64,000 nt of DNA. Origin: Brachypterus glaber. Its lineage: Eukaryota; Arthropoda; Insecta; Coleoptera; Kateretidae. The notes under the pieces were generated by a model that did no database searches, was not told where the DNA came from, and worked only from the letters and a program-made list of their open reading frames with translations. Position numbers and translations under genes: made by a program. Location of the stretch: NCBI GenBank assembly GCA_958510825.1, contig OY294048.1, positions 22,895,589-22,959,588 on the forward strand. The letters are read 5' to 3'. Positions 23,489 to 35,036 of the stretch are shown piece after piece. How positions within the stretch are numbered: position 1 is the stretch's first letter; each line of letters opens with the position of its first letter.

Positions 23489-25211
23489 ACTTCGCGGTTT
23501 TTTCACACGTTTTTTTTTTGCAACAGATTTTTAAATCACCTGAAATTTTTTTTGGGCGTTCCTACATGCAAGTTAATCATAGTGGTAAAATTTTTTCTTA
23601 ATTGGACCCTAGCCCCCAGCTACCAAAATATCATACCTTGTCAGAAAAGCCCTATTGTCCTAATTCTTGTATAACATTGTTATAATAAATATATTGATTT
23701 AAAATTTGGACAGCATTTGACCCTCATGAATGAATATAATTTTATTATTTTTTTTTTATTATAAAGCATATAATAAGCCAAATTCTAGAGGGGGCAACGA
23801 TGTTCAGAAAAACCATGATATATGCGTGAAACTATAGGTATCCAACTTTTTAGTTCTATGGTATTTCCACACACTAACGATGCCCCCGCTTGCTAGATCA
23901 ATTATAGTGAAGGTCTGCACGTATGCCATTATCACTGTGTTTTTTAGGTAAATTTGATCGATTGCAGTCTTATACAAAACAAATCGTCCCATTTTGCACA
24001 GACATTTAACAAAATTTTAGAACTTTTATAATGTGGGGCGAAAAAGTGATTTTTTTTCTAGTTTTTAATTAGAAAACCGTTTTTTGCCATTTTATCGTCA
24101 ACGGTGATAGATATTATCAAAATTTAAAAACTATAACTTAAAACATAACTTTTGATAAAAAAGGCTTCTTAATTTTTTTTCTCAAAAATGAGCTAAGCGC
24201 AAAAACTAGGCCGACAAATATTTTTTTGGTAACTATGAATTTTTTATTAAAAATATATAAAAGACTACTTTTTTAAACAATTTTTTTATTTTAAGTTTTT
24301 TCTTACTTCATTAGTTTTTATTTTTGCAGTTCTGCAACTTTGACGTGCTATAACTCGAAGAAAAATGAAGTAAAAAAACTTAATAAAACAATATTGATTA
24401 ATTTTTTTTTTAATATATTTAATAAAAATTGCATAGTTAGATTTTATTAAATATATTTAAATCAATTTGTCGGCCTAGTTTTTGGCGTTTAGCTCCTTTT
24501 TGACAAAAAAATAAGTAAAAGTTAAGTTTTAAGTTATATTTTTTGAATTTTACTAATATATCTCACCGTTAACGAGAAAATGGCAAAAAACTGATTTTTA
24601 TTCAAAAACAGAAAAAATCACCTTTTCACCCCACATTATTAAAGATCTAAAATTTTGTTAAATGTCTGTCCAAAATGCGACGATTTTTATTTTGTATAAG
24701 ACTGCAATCGATCAAATTTACCCAAAAAAACACAGGAAAAATGGCATACGTGCAGACCTTCACTATAATATCAATTATTGATCTAGCAAGCGGGGCCATC
24801 GTAAGTCTGTGGAAATACCATAGAACTAAAGAGTTGGATACCTATAGTTTCACGCATATATCATGGTTTGTCTGAACATTCGTATTTAATAATAATTATT
24901 TTAAGAAAATTTTATCACAGTGTCCCCTATGCATTAAAATCAAAACAATTTTTTTTTATAAAATTATAGTCACTCATAAGGGACACTTGTCGCCTAAATG
25001 TTAAATCAATATATTTTATAATACAATTTTGAACAAGAATTAAAAAATTGGGGCTCTTCTGACCAGGTATGACGTTTTGGTAGCTGGGGTCCGAGTTTGG
25101 GGCCCGATCGAGAAAAAAAAAATGGCAATATGATTGCATGTAGGGATCCACAAAAAAAATTCAGAAATTTCCAAACACCATTGCAAAAATCGTGTGAAAG
25201 AATGGCGAAAT
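23489..25211. repeat. 1.7-kb palindrome with arms of ~850 bp
   Basis: The outer arms pair TTTTTTCACACG (about 23,500) with CGTGTGAAAGAA (about 25,193), GCTACCAAAATATCATACC with GGTATGACGTTTTGGTAGC, and so on to a centre near 24,340. Each arm has a 62-66-codon frame reading from the centre outwards (complement 23,804-23,992 and plus 24,675-24,875) that shares MAYVQTFTI, IDLASG and LDTYSFTHISWF. No known domain. It is a large foldback-type repeat with no clear terminal motif or target duplication. Confidence 0.75.
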
Positions 25212-25222
25212 TTTAGTTAAAG

Positions 25223-26170
25223 AAAAACTTTTTCGAAATAATTTTTGGTATTGAGGAAATAAATAAACACGAAAATAGCCAGAATAAGAATAAAGCTTTT
25301 AAAGTGGGATTTGATTTTAAACAACTCGATAAAGTTTTTGTAAAAAGTGTATGGCCGGAAAATGCTATTAAAAAAAATTTTTTCTTGCAAAAAGACAGGC
25401 CTCAAAACAACACTAGCTTAACAATATCGCAAACAGTTTTAAACAATAGAGTAAATATCGAAGAGAAACACTGGACATATTTCACATAAACATACAATGC
25501 TTGCGTAAAAAAACTTGTACCTGAGGACCAAATTCTCGATAATATAAAAATCTGCAATGGTTTTGTTTGTGTTACCGAACATTGGCTTGCTGATAATGAA
25601 TGTGTGGTTTTACTCTCGTAGTGCATTACTGTAGAAAAACGTATACTCGTGGTGGGGTATGTATATTTTCAACTAGCCATATTTCCCAGTGTTGCACTGT
25701 AAGAGAGGATCTAAGCAGAAAAACAAATGTTTAATTATGACAATTTACGGATCCTCAACTTTTAAATAACATATCTACATTTAAGGTTGATATCATTATC
25801 AATGGTGATCTTAACATACACTTACCTACACTATTGCCAATACAATCAAGATGCTGGATATTATGCTCTCTTATAACCTCACACAGAAAATTTTATCTCC
25901 TACTGGTATAATGCTTGTATTGACAATATTTTTACCAATCTACCACAAAACTATTATCCAACTTATATCTTAACTTTAAATGTCTCATACCACAAAGGCG
26001 TTATTATAAAAATCAAATACAACCAACAAAATGCCAAAAGAAGTTTTGTCACGAGATCCATTACTGCTTCAGGCATGAATATTATGAACCATTTACTAAT
26101 ATGAAAGCTAAAGACGACCCTTGTTATTTACTTGCCGTTATTCAACAGGAAAGCTCAGATTTAAGTCCTT
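25223..26170 (+). pseudogene. Non-LTR retrotransposon endonuclease remnant
   Basis: Read across frames, about 25,555-26,090 matches the apurinic-like endonuclease of non-LTR retrotransposon ORF2: GFVCVTEHWLADNE, then HYCRKTYTRGGVCIFS with HISQCCTVREDLS, INGDLNIH, and CIDNIFTN followed by SYHKG where SDH is expected. It has several stops and frameshifts (for example a TAG at about 25,618 and a TAA at about 25,731). The preceding 62-codon frame (25,304-25,489, GFDFKQLDKVFVKSVWPENA) may belong to the same element, but I do not recognise it. No reverse transcriptase follows, so this is an isolated 5' fragment, different in extent from the one at 17.2 kb. Confidence 0.75.
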
Positions 26171-26270
26171 TAATGGTGGCGCCTTCGCCAATTTTGTAAA
26201 TGATATATTTTAAATCTCAAAGGTTCTATTATTTTTTTTTGCGGTTTCAGACTTATCTAATAGGCTGGGC
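26150..26270 (+). repeat. Short dispersed repeat shared with 31.9 kb
   Basis: AATGGTGGCGCCTTCGCCAA, AAAGGTTCTATT and GGTTTCAGACTTATCTAAT recur with small changes at 31,915-32,010. A GACAGACAGACAGACA tract follows the second copy at about 32,105, and the block ends TATATAGATG. This resembles a retroposon tail region. The family was not identified. Confidence 0.5.
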
Positions 26271-26829
26271 CGAAAAATCTTTGGCCATCTATTTTAACCA
26301 AAATTGGTTTGGACTTAAAAAATTCAGCTCAATTTAATGATCAGAAACCCAAAGATTTTGCGTTTTAAAGTAAAATATGTACAAGTATTATGTATGTGTT
26401 GTTAAACGGCACGACAGCTTAAGTTATGACGCCAAAAGGTTCAACAATACCTAATACTTAAAATAAATAATAATTCTAAATATACATAAAGTTTTAGGGG
26501 GGGGGGCTATGTGTAAAATTCATAAAAAAGGAGAAAAAAATTTTAGCACATAAACCTTAATAAAAATAATAGTAAAAATATAAAAAGTTTTTTAGGTGAC
26601 TCTAACCTAAAAACTTACCCTCTAAATTATGAGCATTATTTTAAAAGTTCCGAACATACCACGGAACTAATATAAAAATTACATTAAATACAAGTTTAGA
26701 TTTTGTTTCAACCAACAGATCAAAAAAATTATTATTTATATATTTATATTGTGCAGCCGTATAGCTCATGGCTGACAAGAGATGTTCGAGGGTTGTTCCA
26801 ATTCAAATAAAGCCAACAATCATACTTAT
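26271..26829. other. A+T-rich spacer, nothing recognised
   Basis: A run of ten G (about 26,497-26,506) is the only notable point. No gene or terminal repeat seen. Confidence 0.55.
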
Positions 26830-27591
26830 ATTTTTTTTAACCAAATTCAAAAAGATAGGGGTCTAAGAAGTTTCTAAATATTTCAAAATATTTTACAAAA
26901 ATATTGGATGATTTAAAAAAAACTTTAATTGATGCTCATCGGGCCTAAAGTTAGGGCCACATCGAAAAAATGCTAAAAATATATCCAAAACTAGCATTAA
27001 AGTAAATTTATAAATAAAAAACATTTAGTTTAAAAACTTTTAATATTTTCTTAAGTTTTTAGTTTAAATTTTGCAATATCTAACCCTTCCCCCACTCTTA
27101 TAAATATATACAGGGTGTTCCTGTCAAAGTATTTACTATCTCTTTTTTATAAAACTATTAATAAGCTCTTGTAGATGTCAAAAGGGGAATAATTTAAAAA
27201 TAATTTTAAATATGCAGGGTTGCCCCGAAAAGTTGACAGATCCTACGAGTATTTTTTTAAATGGAACACTTTGTATATTTTATGATTTTTAAATTCTGCA
27301 TAAAATTCAAAATCTTTTAATATATAACAACCAATATATCTCCAATAGTTTTTGAGTTATTTGGATTTTAGCGAAAATTGCCATAATCAAGCAGTGGCCA
27401 AAAAATCGAACGTTTGGAATTATGATTTTAAAGATTTGGGTTAACTGTAAGGAAGGCCTATTCTTTCCTCTAAAAACAATGTTATCTCAAAAAAATATAC
27501 AGAATGTCTCAGAATGAAATACAAAGTTGAAGAAATTCAAATGCTCCTAAGTCCTTTTAAATGGCACCCTTTATATTTTTTATTTTTAATA

Positions 27592-29977
27592 CACTTCTGC
27601 TCAAAAATATCGGCCCACCTAAAAAAATACACATTTTCAAATGCTAATAACTCCAAAACTATTCAATAGATTTATTTGACCTTTTTTTTATTTTAAAGCT
27701 TGAACTTTTAGCTCTTAATTACTGGAATAAAAATTATCAAAAATCTTTTTTAAAACCGGCAGCAATGAAAATTACACAGCTATGTTTTTTTACTGCTTCT
27801 TTCGATATGCGCACGGTTTGCCACTGCATATTTTTTTACAATTTAATTAATTGATTTTATAGGCCAATTAAATGGGAGTAATTTCTTTTTTAACTTTTTA
27901 ATTTTCCTTTTCTCGTTTAGGAGATATACGGTTTTTTCTGAAAATAAACATTTTTGCAAATAACAAAAAAACTACACAGTGGATTTAATTGATTTATTTT
28001 TTAATTTGAAGCTTAAGTCCTTAATTTTTATTTATTTAATTTAAGTTTCTGGTGCAAACATGTTTAAACTGGGTTTACATTGCTTAAATAGTCATGTTTT
28101 TTTTTACCCAATCTTTTTTGATGCAATTTAACCACAAACTCAAATGTTTCCATAAGTTTTAAAACTTATTATAAAAGCCACACTTATTGTGACTGATTCC
28201 TTCTTTTATTTTTTATCATAAGTCTTCTCATTTAGGAGAAATTAAAGTTTTTCGGAAAAAGTGACTTTTTAATCAGTGGGCTAGTGCCACCCCTGTAAAA
28301 CTGTATATGACGGAAAAGCGTCGATAGAATATAAAGATCTATTGCACTTCTATAACTTTAGCTTAAATAAATACATTTAATTAACACGTTTTCTGCGTTA
28401 GCAACTTTTTGGTTCCCAGCTCAGACTGCGTTTTGAGGCATATATGTCGAACGAACTTTGCACAGACTGTTTAAATCTCTAATGGTACTCCAAAAACAAG
28501 TTCTAACGTCTTTTTAAGGACTTTTTGCTTTTTAATTTTTTTTAAACAAAATATTTTATCAAATAAAATAACAATAAACAAATTTTAAATTTTATTAAAA
28601 TTATTTAATAACAATTATAAACACAACCACCATAACTAACTTTTTCTGCAATGCAGGCCTGTGCATAACGTTCTCCAGGACGTCGGTAGACACGCTGTCT
28701 TGCATCATTCCCAAATAGACATATCCTGGTTTCATCAGAAAACATAACCTTTGCCCATTGGTTTCTGTCCCAGTTTAAATGTCTTCTTGCAAACTGCAGC
28801 CTGGCACGACGATGGTTAGCAGTGAGTTTAGGTCCAGTTGCGGCCTTATAAGAGCAAAGTTTTCTTTCAAAAAGCCTTCGACCAATAGTGGACCTACTTA
28901 CTGCTACACCTCTTGTTTCTTGAAGCCATGATCTCAAATTAACTGAATTTAGACGACGATTCCGCAGGGAATTAAGCTCGATAAATCGGTCATCCCGAGC
29001 GGACGTGCACCTATGTCTGCCAGCTCCTTGGCGTCGACTAAAGGAACCGGTCTCCTCAAAACGTTGGAATACTCTTCTTACCGCTGCTCTCGTAATATTT
29101 AACTGTTGAGCAACATAACGCTGACTGTGCCCTTCTTGTAGCAGAGCTACAGCTTGGGCAGCTACTTCCGGACTTGTTTCCATTTAAATAATACAATTAA
29201 ATAAAATTTTAACGAGTTAAAAAAGTATTGTCACATAAGTGACAAGTCTTGTCAATCATAAAGAAGTTAGTTACAGGGGTGGCACTAGCCCACCACTTAA
29301 AAAGTCCTTATTTACCAAAAAAACATAATTTCTCCTAAATGAGAAGACTTATGATAAAAAATAAAAGACGGAATCAGTCACAATAAGTGTGGCTATTAGA
29401 ATAAGTTTTAAAACTTATGGAAAGATTTGAGTTTGTGTTTAAATTGCAACAAAAAAGATCGAGTAAAAAAAACATGACTATTTAAGCAATGTAAACTCAG
29501 TTTAAACATGTTTCCAACAGAAACCTAAATTAAATAAATAAAAGTTTACGATTTAAGCTTCAAATTAAAAAAAAAATCAATTAAATCCATTGCGTAGTTT
29601 TTTTGTTACTTGCAAAAATGTAAATTTTTAGAAAAAACCTTATATCTCCTAAACGAGAAAAGGAAAATTAAAAAATTTAAGAAGAGATTACTTCCAATTA
29701 ATTAGGCTATAAAATCAATTAATTAAATTGTAAAAAAGTATGCAGTGGCGAACCATGCGCATATCGAAAGGTGCAGTAAAAAAACATAGCTGTGCACTTT
29801 TCATTGCTGCCGGTATAAAAAAAGATGTTTGATAATTTTTATTCCAGTAAGTAAGAGCTAAAAGTTCAAGCTTCAAAATAAAAAAAAGATCGAATAAATC
29901 CATTAAATAGTTTTGGAGATATTTGCATTCAAAAATGTGTATTTTTTTAGGTGGGCCGATATTTTTGAGCAGAAGTG
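27592..29977 (-). mobile_element. Tc1-like transposon with 707-bp terminal inverted repeats
   Basis: The ends CACTTCTGCTCAAAAATATC and complement are flanked by TA at 27,590-27,591 and 29,978-29,979. The arms 27,592-28,298 and 29,271-29,977 pair over their whole length (for example CGATATGCGCACGGTTTGCC with CGAACCATGCGCATATCG), ending at CTAGTGCCACCCCTGTAA. Arms this long are unusual for Tc1 itself, whose repeats are tens of bases, though long-repeat members of the superfamily are known. The 970-bp interior contains the truncated transposase. The arms have drifted in sequence, so the insertion is not very recent. Confidence 0.9.
28605..29183 (-). pseudogene. Tc1-like transposase, C-terminally truncated
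   Basis: 192 residues. The N-terminal paired-type double helix-turn-helix region (about residues 10-125) includes RYVAQQLNITRAAVRRVFQR and a second helix region around RGVAVSRSTIGRRLFERKL. The GRHRCTSARDDRFI segment is typical of Tc1. The catalytic domain begins with WAKVMFSDETRICLFGNDAR (first Asp, about residue 149) and then ends at KVSYGGCVYNCY, where relatives continue GGGS-M-WGG. About 150 residues with the second Asp and the Glu are missing, so catalysis is impossible, although DNA binding could survive. The ATG at 29,183 fits the usual Tc1 start. The sequence between the stop and the left arm (28,299-28,604) does not resume the protein. Confidence 0.9.
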
Positions 29978-30360
29978 TAAATAGAAAATTAAATTTTCTT
30001 TTAAATGAGTGTGGTGTTCCTATACTTATGTAAATATTTTTGAAGATATTTGCAAAAAAACATAAAAAATGTGGTATTTAGGTTAAATTTCTTATGCATT
30101 AAAGATAGTTGCCCATAAAAACCATTATTAACTAATGGTTTTTATGGTTATATAAAATAAAAACTTCATTTGACGTCTACAAAATTTTAAGAAAAATATT
30201 AAATGAAAAAAATAAATTTTAAATTATTATTTTTGTTTAATTTAGACTTCATATGACGTTAAAGTTTTTTAAAATCATCCAATTTTTTTGTTAAATATTT
30301 TGGAATATTTAGAAACTTTTTGGACCCCTATCTTTTTTAATTTGTTTAAAAAAAAATTAT

Positions 30361-32397
30361 TAAGGTTTGGACTTGATCTAGAGTTAGAAATAAGCATTTC
30401 CCTGGGCAAGCATGCCTCGGTCTTTTAGGCAGAGGTATATAGTTATGCCTATGCATAGTACAATGGGCCCAGCTAAGTAGCCTAAGTGCGTGTAGATAGC
30501 TACCCTCCACCCTATTTAGCTTTAGGTTTTTTCGATTTTTTTTTTAAGTTTACCCACTATAACTTTTTTCTTTTTCAAAAACAATAGGGGTCTTCTCATA
30601 AAAATTGATTTTTACCCACTATAACTTTTTTCTTTTTCAAAAACTATTTTTCCTGAAAATTTTAAGTCGATCAGGTAATTCTTTCTGAGTTATCTTGTTA
30701 ACAAAAAAACGTGACACCAGACCGACAGACGGGCATTTTCAAAGTTTCATATTTTTTCATAAAACACATTTGTATCCAAGAATTCGAAACTACCGTTCTA
30801 CATGGCATAATAATAAGCCCCATCTCTAAAAAATATAAATTCTTAATCCCAAAATGTCACATTTAATCATTTTATTTATTATTGTGATTTATAGACTCAG
30901 TGGCCAGAGCTCCGTCCTAAGTATACTACGGGCCACTTACTAGCAACTTATTATTAACTTGCCGTTTTTCAACAGGGAAGCTTAAAGAAGGGTATCGTTT
31001 TAAATAGGAGTTTTGGCAAAATAAGAAAAATATGTTTTTCTTTAAAAAAGTGCAAAATTATGAAAAGAAATGATAAAAAACTGTGTTAATTTTTAATAAA
31101 GAACAAAATGAAAAAAAATTAAAAACTCAGGAATTATTTGCGTTAAATGTGACTATCTAATTGAAAAAAAGCAATATTTTTTGTTTATCTAAAAACCAAC
31201 ATAAATACATTTAGGTAGAATGATTAATAAAAACACTGTACAATATTAATTAAATATATTTCTTTTTAAATAAACATATTTAATTAATATTAAAAGTTAA
31301 AAGTCTGTGTGTAACTTTTTCATAATCTAATTTTAAATCATATCATGGAAATAAACTAATTTAAAATGTTGAAAGCCGCATTAAATTACTTGTCTTGGGT
31401 AACACTGTCCTATGGAAGTACATGCTTTGGGTTATCGTTGAAGCTGCTGGTTTGCTTACAATGTTATTATAGTATAAATACCTCAAAAATAACTCCATAA
31501 TAGTACTGAAACTTAAGAAACTAGTCACATAAGTCCAGCCTAATTACACATTGAATTACAGCATATTAATTCCGTAAAAACTAATAAAACACAACAAAAT
31601 ATTTTAATATTATAGTCAAGATCAGTGAACACAACACAGACCCTTTCCTTTGGCCCCACTGTAGTAGTTAATGTGCAAAGTTATTTTTATTTTGACGAGA
31701 TGACATTTGACACTTGAAGTTTCGTGCAATGTTGCCAAATCGTATATTGACATATGAAAATTATTAATTAAAATAATTAATTAAAATATGTTCCGGGATG
31801 TAAAACGGGCTGAAATTTCGGCTAAGTATTTATTTTTTATATATCTATAAGCATGTAAAGTCTTATCTTTGCAGGCGATTTAACCCAAAATGCGATACCC
31901 TCTTTTAGGTCCTGCAATGGTGGCGCCTTCGCCAAATTTGTAAATTATATATTTTATTTTTTTGTCTCATAGGTTCTCTTAAATTTTTTTTCGGATTTCA
32001 GACTTCTCTAATTAGCAGATACAGGTTTCTAATGTGCATGCCAAGTTTTATATTCCCAGCTGTTTAAGGGGTACGAAAAAAAACTTCTGGAAGGCAGATA
32101 AATAGACAGACAGACAGACACAGCATCGATTTTAGTATATAGATGTTTATTTTTATAATTCGTGAAAGTGTATACCCTTTCAAGGAATACATTTCCTGTA
32201 TTAGTGTCGGTTGATGATTTAATAGCATTTAAATAAAATAAGAAAAGCCTGCTTACATTTTTTAGTAAATATCCCATAAAAAATAATTAGAAGGATCTTA
32301 TTTAATTTGATTGGACAGAGGGTCTGCATAAAAAAAGGCAAAAGGCCCGTCTAAAAATTTATACAAGCTCGTTTTGATTTTATTTTTCAAGTTTTCC
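30361..32397. other. Spacer with repeat fragments
   Basis: About 30,650-30,760 is R3-like (TGAGTTATCTTG, CAGACCGACAGACGGGCATT). A 43-bp direct duplication containing TACCCACTATAACTTTTTTC lies at about 30,550-30,645. 31,915-32,145 is the second copy of the 26,150 repeat, with its GACA tract. The remainder is A+T-rich with no gene. Confidence 0.5.
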
Positions 32398-32985
32398 CAT
32401 ACAGAGCGGAACAAAAGTCGCCGCCCACCCCTATTAACTTTTGAACGAGTAAAGATATCGACTTCTTTGAAACACGTAAATAAGACTACTAAAACTATCT
32501 TTTGGATTTTATATGATATTTGTAACTTTTAAAATGTAGGCAGAGGGCATAGGGAAGAGTTCTCTTAAATGGCCAATTTTTTAATTTTTTTACATGTTTC
32601 TGAGTTTTGAAAATTTCAATTTTCAAGTTTCTATAAAAAACTCAATTTTTGAAAAAAGAATAATTTTATGGGGAAACACGTAAATGATATTAATAACTAA
32701 TTAAATGGTATAAATTTCAAAAAAAAAAATAAAAAATCGCATTTTTTGGAAGTCTTTTAAAAATTAACAAAATGAATGGTCAAATATTAAGTTGTATTTG
32801 CTTTAAATGATGTATCACACAACCCCCTTCCTCTTGAAAAAATTCCCCTAGGGGGGCACTGACCACATTTTAAAAGCTAAAAATATCACAAATATGCCAA
32901 AAGATAGTTTAAGTTGTCTTATTTACCTGTTTTAAATCTCAATTGGTTCAAAAGTTAAGAATGGGGGTGACATTTGTATAATAAA
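32398..32985. repeat. R4 palindromic module, copy 1
   Basis: The left half begins ACAGAGCGGAACAAAAGTCG and has TTAACTTTTGAACGAGTAAA. The right half has GATGTATCACACAACCCCC, AGATAGTTTAAGTTGTCTTA and GGTTCAAAAGTTAAGAA. The same order occurs at 48,788-49,492, with half copies near 3,060-3,300 and inside 62,983-63,365. No coding capacity. Confidence 0.65.
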
Positions 32986-33007
32986 GAGTTTATATAGTGC
33001 TTCAGTA

Positions 33008-33295
33008 ATGTTTGCTTATTCTGGAATTGGCATGCTTGATGCTTTACGTCCTAAAAAAGTTGCTAATTTTGTGAAACGCCTTTCCTGCACTCAAAACTCT
33101 TTTCTTCAGTCCTTATTTGACTCAGACCTGGCCTCTAACTCGACGTTAATTACGTGGCGTCGTCTTTTATTACACAATAATTTTTTTGTAAATGTTTTTT
33201 TTTGTTTTAATTTTATATATTATTTTTTTTCTTTGTACATAATATGTATATTATATAGCAATCTTGCTGGAATAAATAAATAAATAAATAAAAAT
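33008..33295 (+). pseudogene. Possible 3' end of a non-LTR retroelement
   Basis: A 91-codon frame (LDALRPKKVANFVKRLSCTQ, then a hydrophobic end) runs into a TAAA tetranucleotide tail (GGAATAAATAAATAAATAAA, 33,270-33,290). A short frame ending in a simple AATA/TAAA tail is typical of the 3' terminus of some non-LTR elements. I cannot identify the protein, and the composition of the first 55 codons is more protein-like than its surroundings. Confidence 0.3.
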
Positions 33296-33800
33296 ATTAA
33301 AATTTCTTGCTTTTGGGGGGAGGGGGGTTGGGGGTATTTTACATGCTTTTTAGAGAAACCCCTTCGAAATTTTCGCGGTTTTCTCTTTTACCGTTTCGCA
33401 AGCTTCCCTTTGACCCTTTTGGGGCCTCCAAGGAACTTTTTAATATTTATTTCTTTTTTTTATAAAAATTATTTCATCTGTATTCTTTTATTTTAAATAT
33501 AATAAAATGATTTAGTGTTATGTTTCTTATTGAAAATATTTAATTTTCATTAATTATAATTATAATATATTATATTAAAATTATAAAAACAATTGCGTCT
33601 ACCAGTAAAGTTGACATTTCTAAGATACGTCTTACCGGTATACCCCAGAGCTCTTTATGTTGTGCTGTATGTGAGTGTGTGTGTGGGTGTAAAATGAATA
33701 TAACAATATGTTTACACAATATATTGTGCATTGGAAATAATTTTATGAAATAAATTCACACTATTATTCAAATTCTGGGAGTTAATGCAAATACCTAATA
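33296..33800. other. Spacer, no gene
   Basis: A G-rich patch (GGGGGGAGGGGGGTTGGGGG, about 33,315) and a GT-rich stretch (about 33,668-33,690) are the only features. Confidence 0.55.
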
Positions 33801-34019
33801 GTTCAGGATCTAGATACACTTCTGTGTCCACTTTTGTGTTGAAACAAGTATTGTTTATAAACGCTTAGAAGGGGCCCAAGTAAGTGTTTTCCACAGGGGG
33901 GCGATAATGCCAAATCATGGCAGGATTGGAAAATACTTTTTTTGACCCCTTTTAAACATTTATAAACAAAACTTGTGCCAACACAGAAGTGGACACGGAA
34001 GTGTACCTAGATCCTGGAC
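33801..34019. mobile_element. TA-flanked MITE, 219 bp
   Basis: The inverted repeats GTTCAGGATCTAGATACACT / TGTACCTAGATCCTGGAC extend to about 60 bp (TTTATAAAC at their inner edge) and are flanked by TA on both sides (33,799-33,800 and 34,020-34,021). No coding capacity. The TA target suggests the IS630-Tc1-mariner class. Confidence 0.75.
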
Positions 34020-34650
34020 TATAACCAACAAATGTATATTTGACATTTAGATGCAAATGAAAATCGTGTATACTGCCATCATAGCTTAAAATAACGTATT
34101 TGTCTTTAACATAGGAGGCTCTGAAAAGCCGAAATTATACAACGTATATCAAAAATCAGAGTAAAAAAAGATAGGTTACTAATATATCCATATATTTGAC
34201 ACCTATACATTTATTTAATGAAGGAAACCATAAATTAATCAATAATTATTTCATATTCATCGCGTTTTTAAACATTCCGAATATTATTTTTTTAGCGATA
34301 AATTATTAGAGTTTTGTTTTCACAATGTGGCATATTTTAAAATAAATGTCAAAAACTGTCCTAGATAATGTGATTAAGTATGCACTTGTGTTCAAAACTA
34401 CATAATCTACATAATTGCCTAATGGTCATTTTCTAAGCCTGCTAGATAAAAAAAGAATAAGTTATTTTAAGCAGTATAGTAGGTATTATTTTGATTTTAT
34501 TGAAGCTCATCAGCAATTTAATTCTCAATATGAAGATCCTCTGGTAATCTATTGGTTAAGTTTTGAATCAAATTAATCCATTTTTTTTATTTTGAAAACA
34601 ACATTTAAGTATGTATTTTCCATAATTAAAAAAAATACCACTATAAAAAA
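34020..34650. other. A+T-rich spacer, nothing recognised
   Basis: No gene, hairpin or family match found by eye. Confidence 0.55.
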
Positions 34651-35036
34651 TTAAAGGAACAAAAAAGTTTTTTAGTGTTTTTTCAAGAGCTGTATCTTTG
34701 TAAAAAATGTTCGTATCGAGATGAAAAAAAAAATGTATTTTAAAGCTTTACGTTTCTTGTCTTCCGATCTTTTAGCAGAAAATTTTTGTGAGCTACGCGT
34801 ATACGGTTATTGCGAAATCATAAGAAGCAGCGCGAGACAAAAATTAAAGGAACAAAAAAGTTTTTTAGTGTTTTTTCAAGAGCTGTATCTTTGTAAAAAA
34901 TGTTCGTATCGAGATGAAAAAAAAATGTATTTTAAAGCTTTACGTTTCTTGTCTTCCGATCTTTTAGCAGAAAATTTTTGTGAGCTACGCGTATACGGTT
35001 ATTGCGAAATCATAAGAAGCAGCGCGAGACAAAAAT
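34651..35036 (+). repeat. Almost exact tandem duplication, 193-bp unit
   Basis: Unit 1 (34,651-34,843) and unit 2 (34,844-35,035) are identical by eye except for one A in a homopolymer. Each starts TTAAAGGAACAAAAAAG and ends AGCAGCGCGAGACAAAAA. The 109-codon open frame at 34,721-35,050 is this unit read nearly twice (each with FKALRFLSSDLLAENFCELR), which shows it is repeat-derived. It is either a very recent duplication or a sample of a satellite. Confidence 0.9.

Larger units (their letters stand above)
26830..30360. repeat. Older inverted repeat enclosing the Tc1-like element
   Basis: AAAAAGATAGGGGTC, TTTCTAAATATTTCAAAATA and TTGGATGATTTAAAAAAAAC (26,850-26,935) are mirrored at about 30,255-30,340 (AAATCATCCAA, TATTTAGAAACTTTTTGGAC, CCCTATCTTTTTTAA). 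A further pair lies at about 27,005-27,060 and 30,180-30,230. The TA-flanked Tc1-like element is inserted between the arms. Confidence 0.6.
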
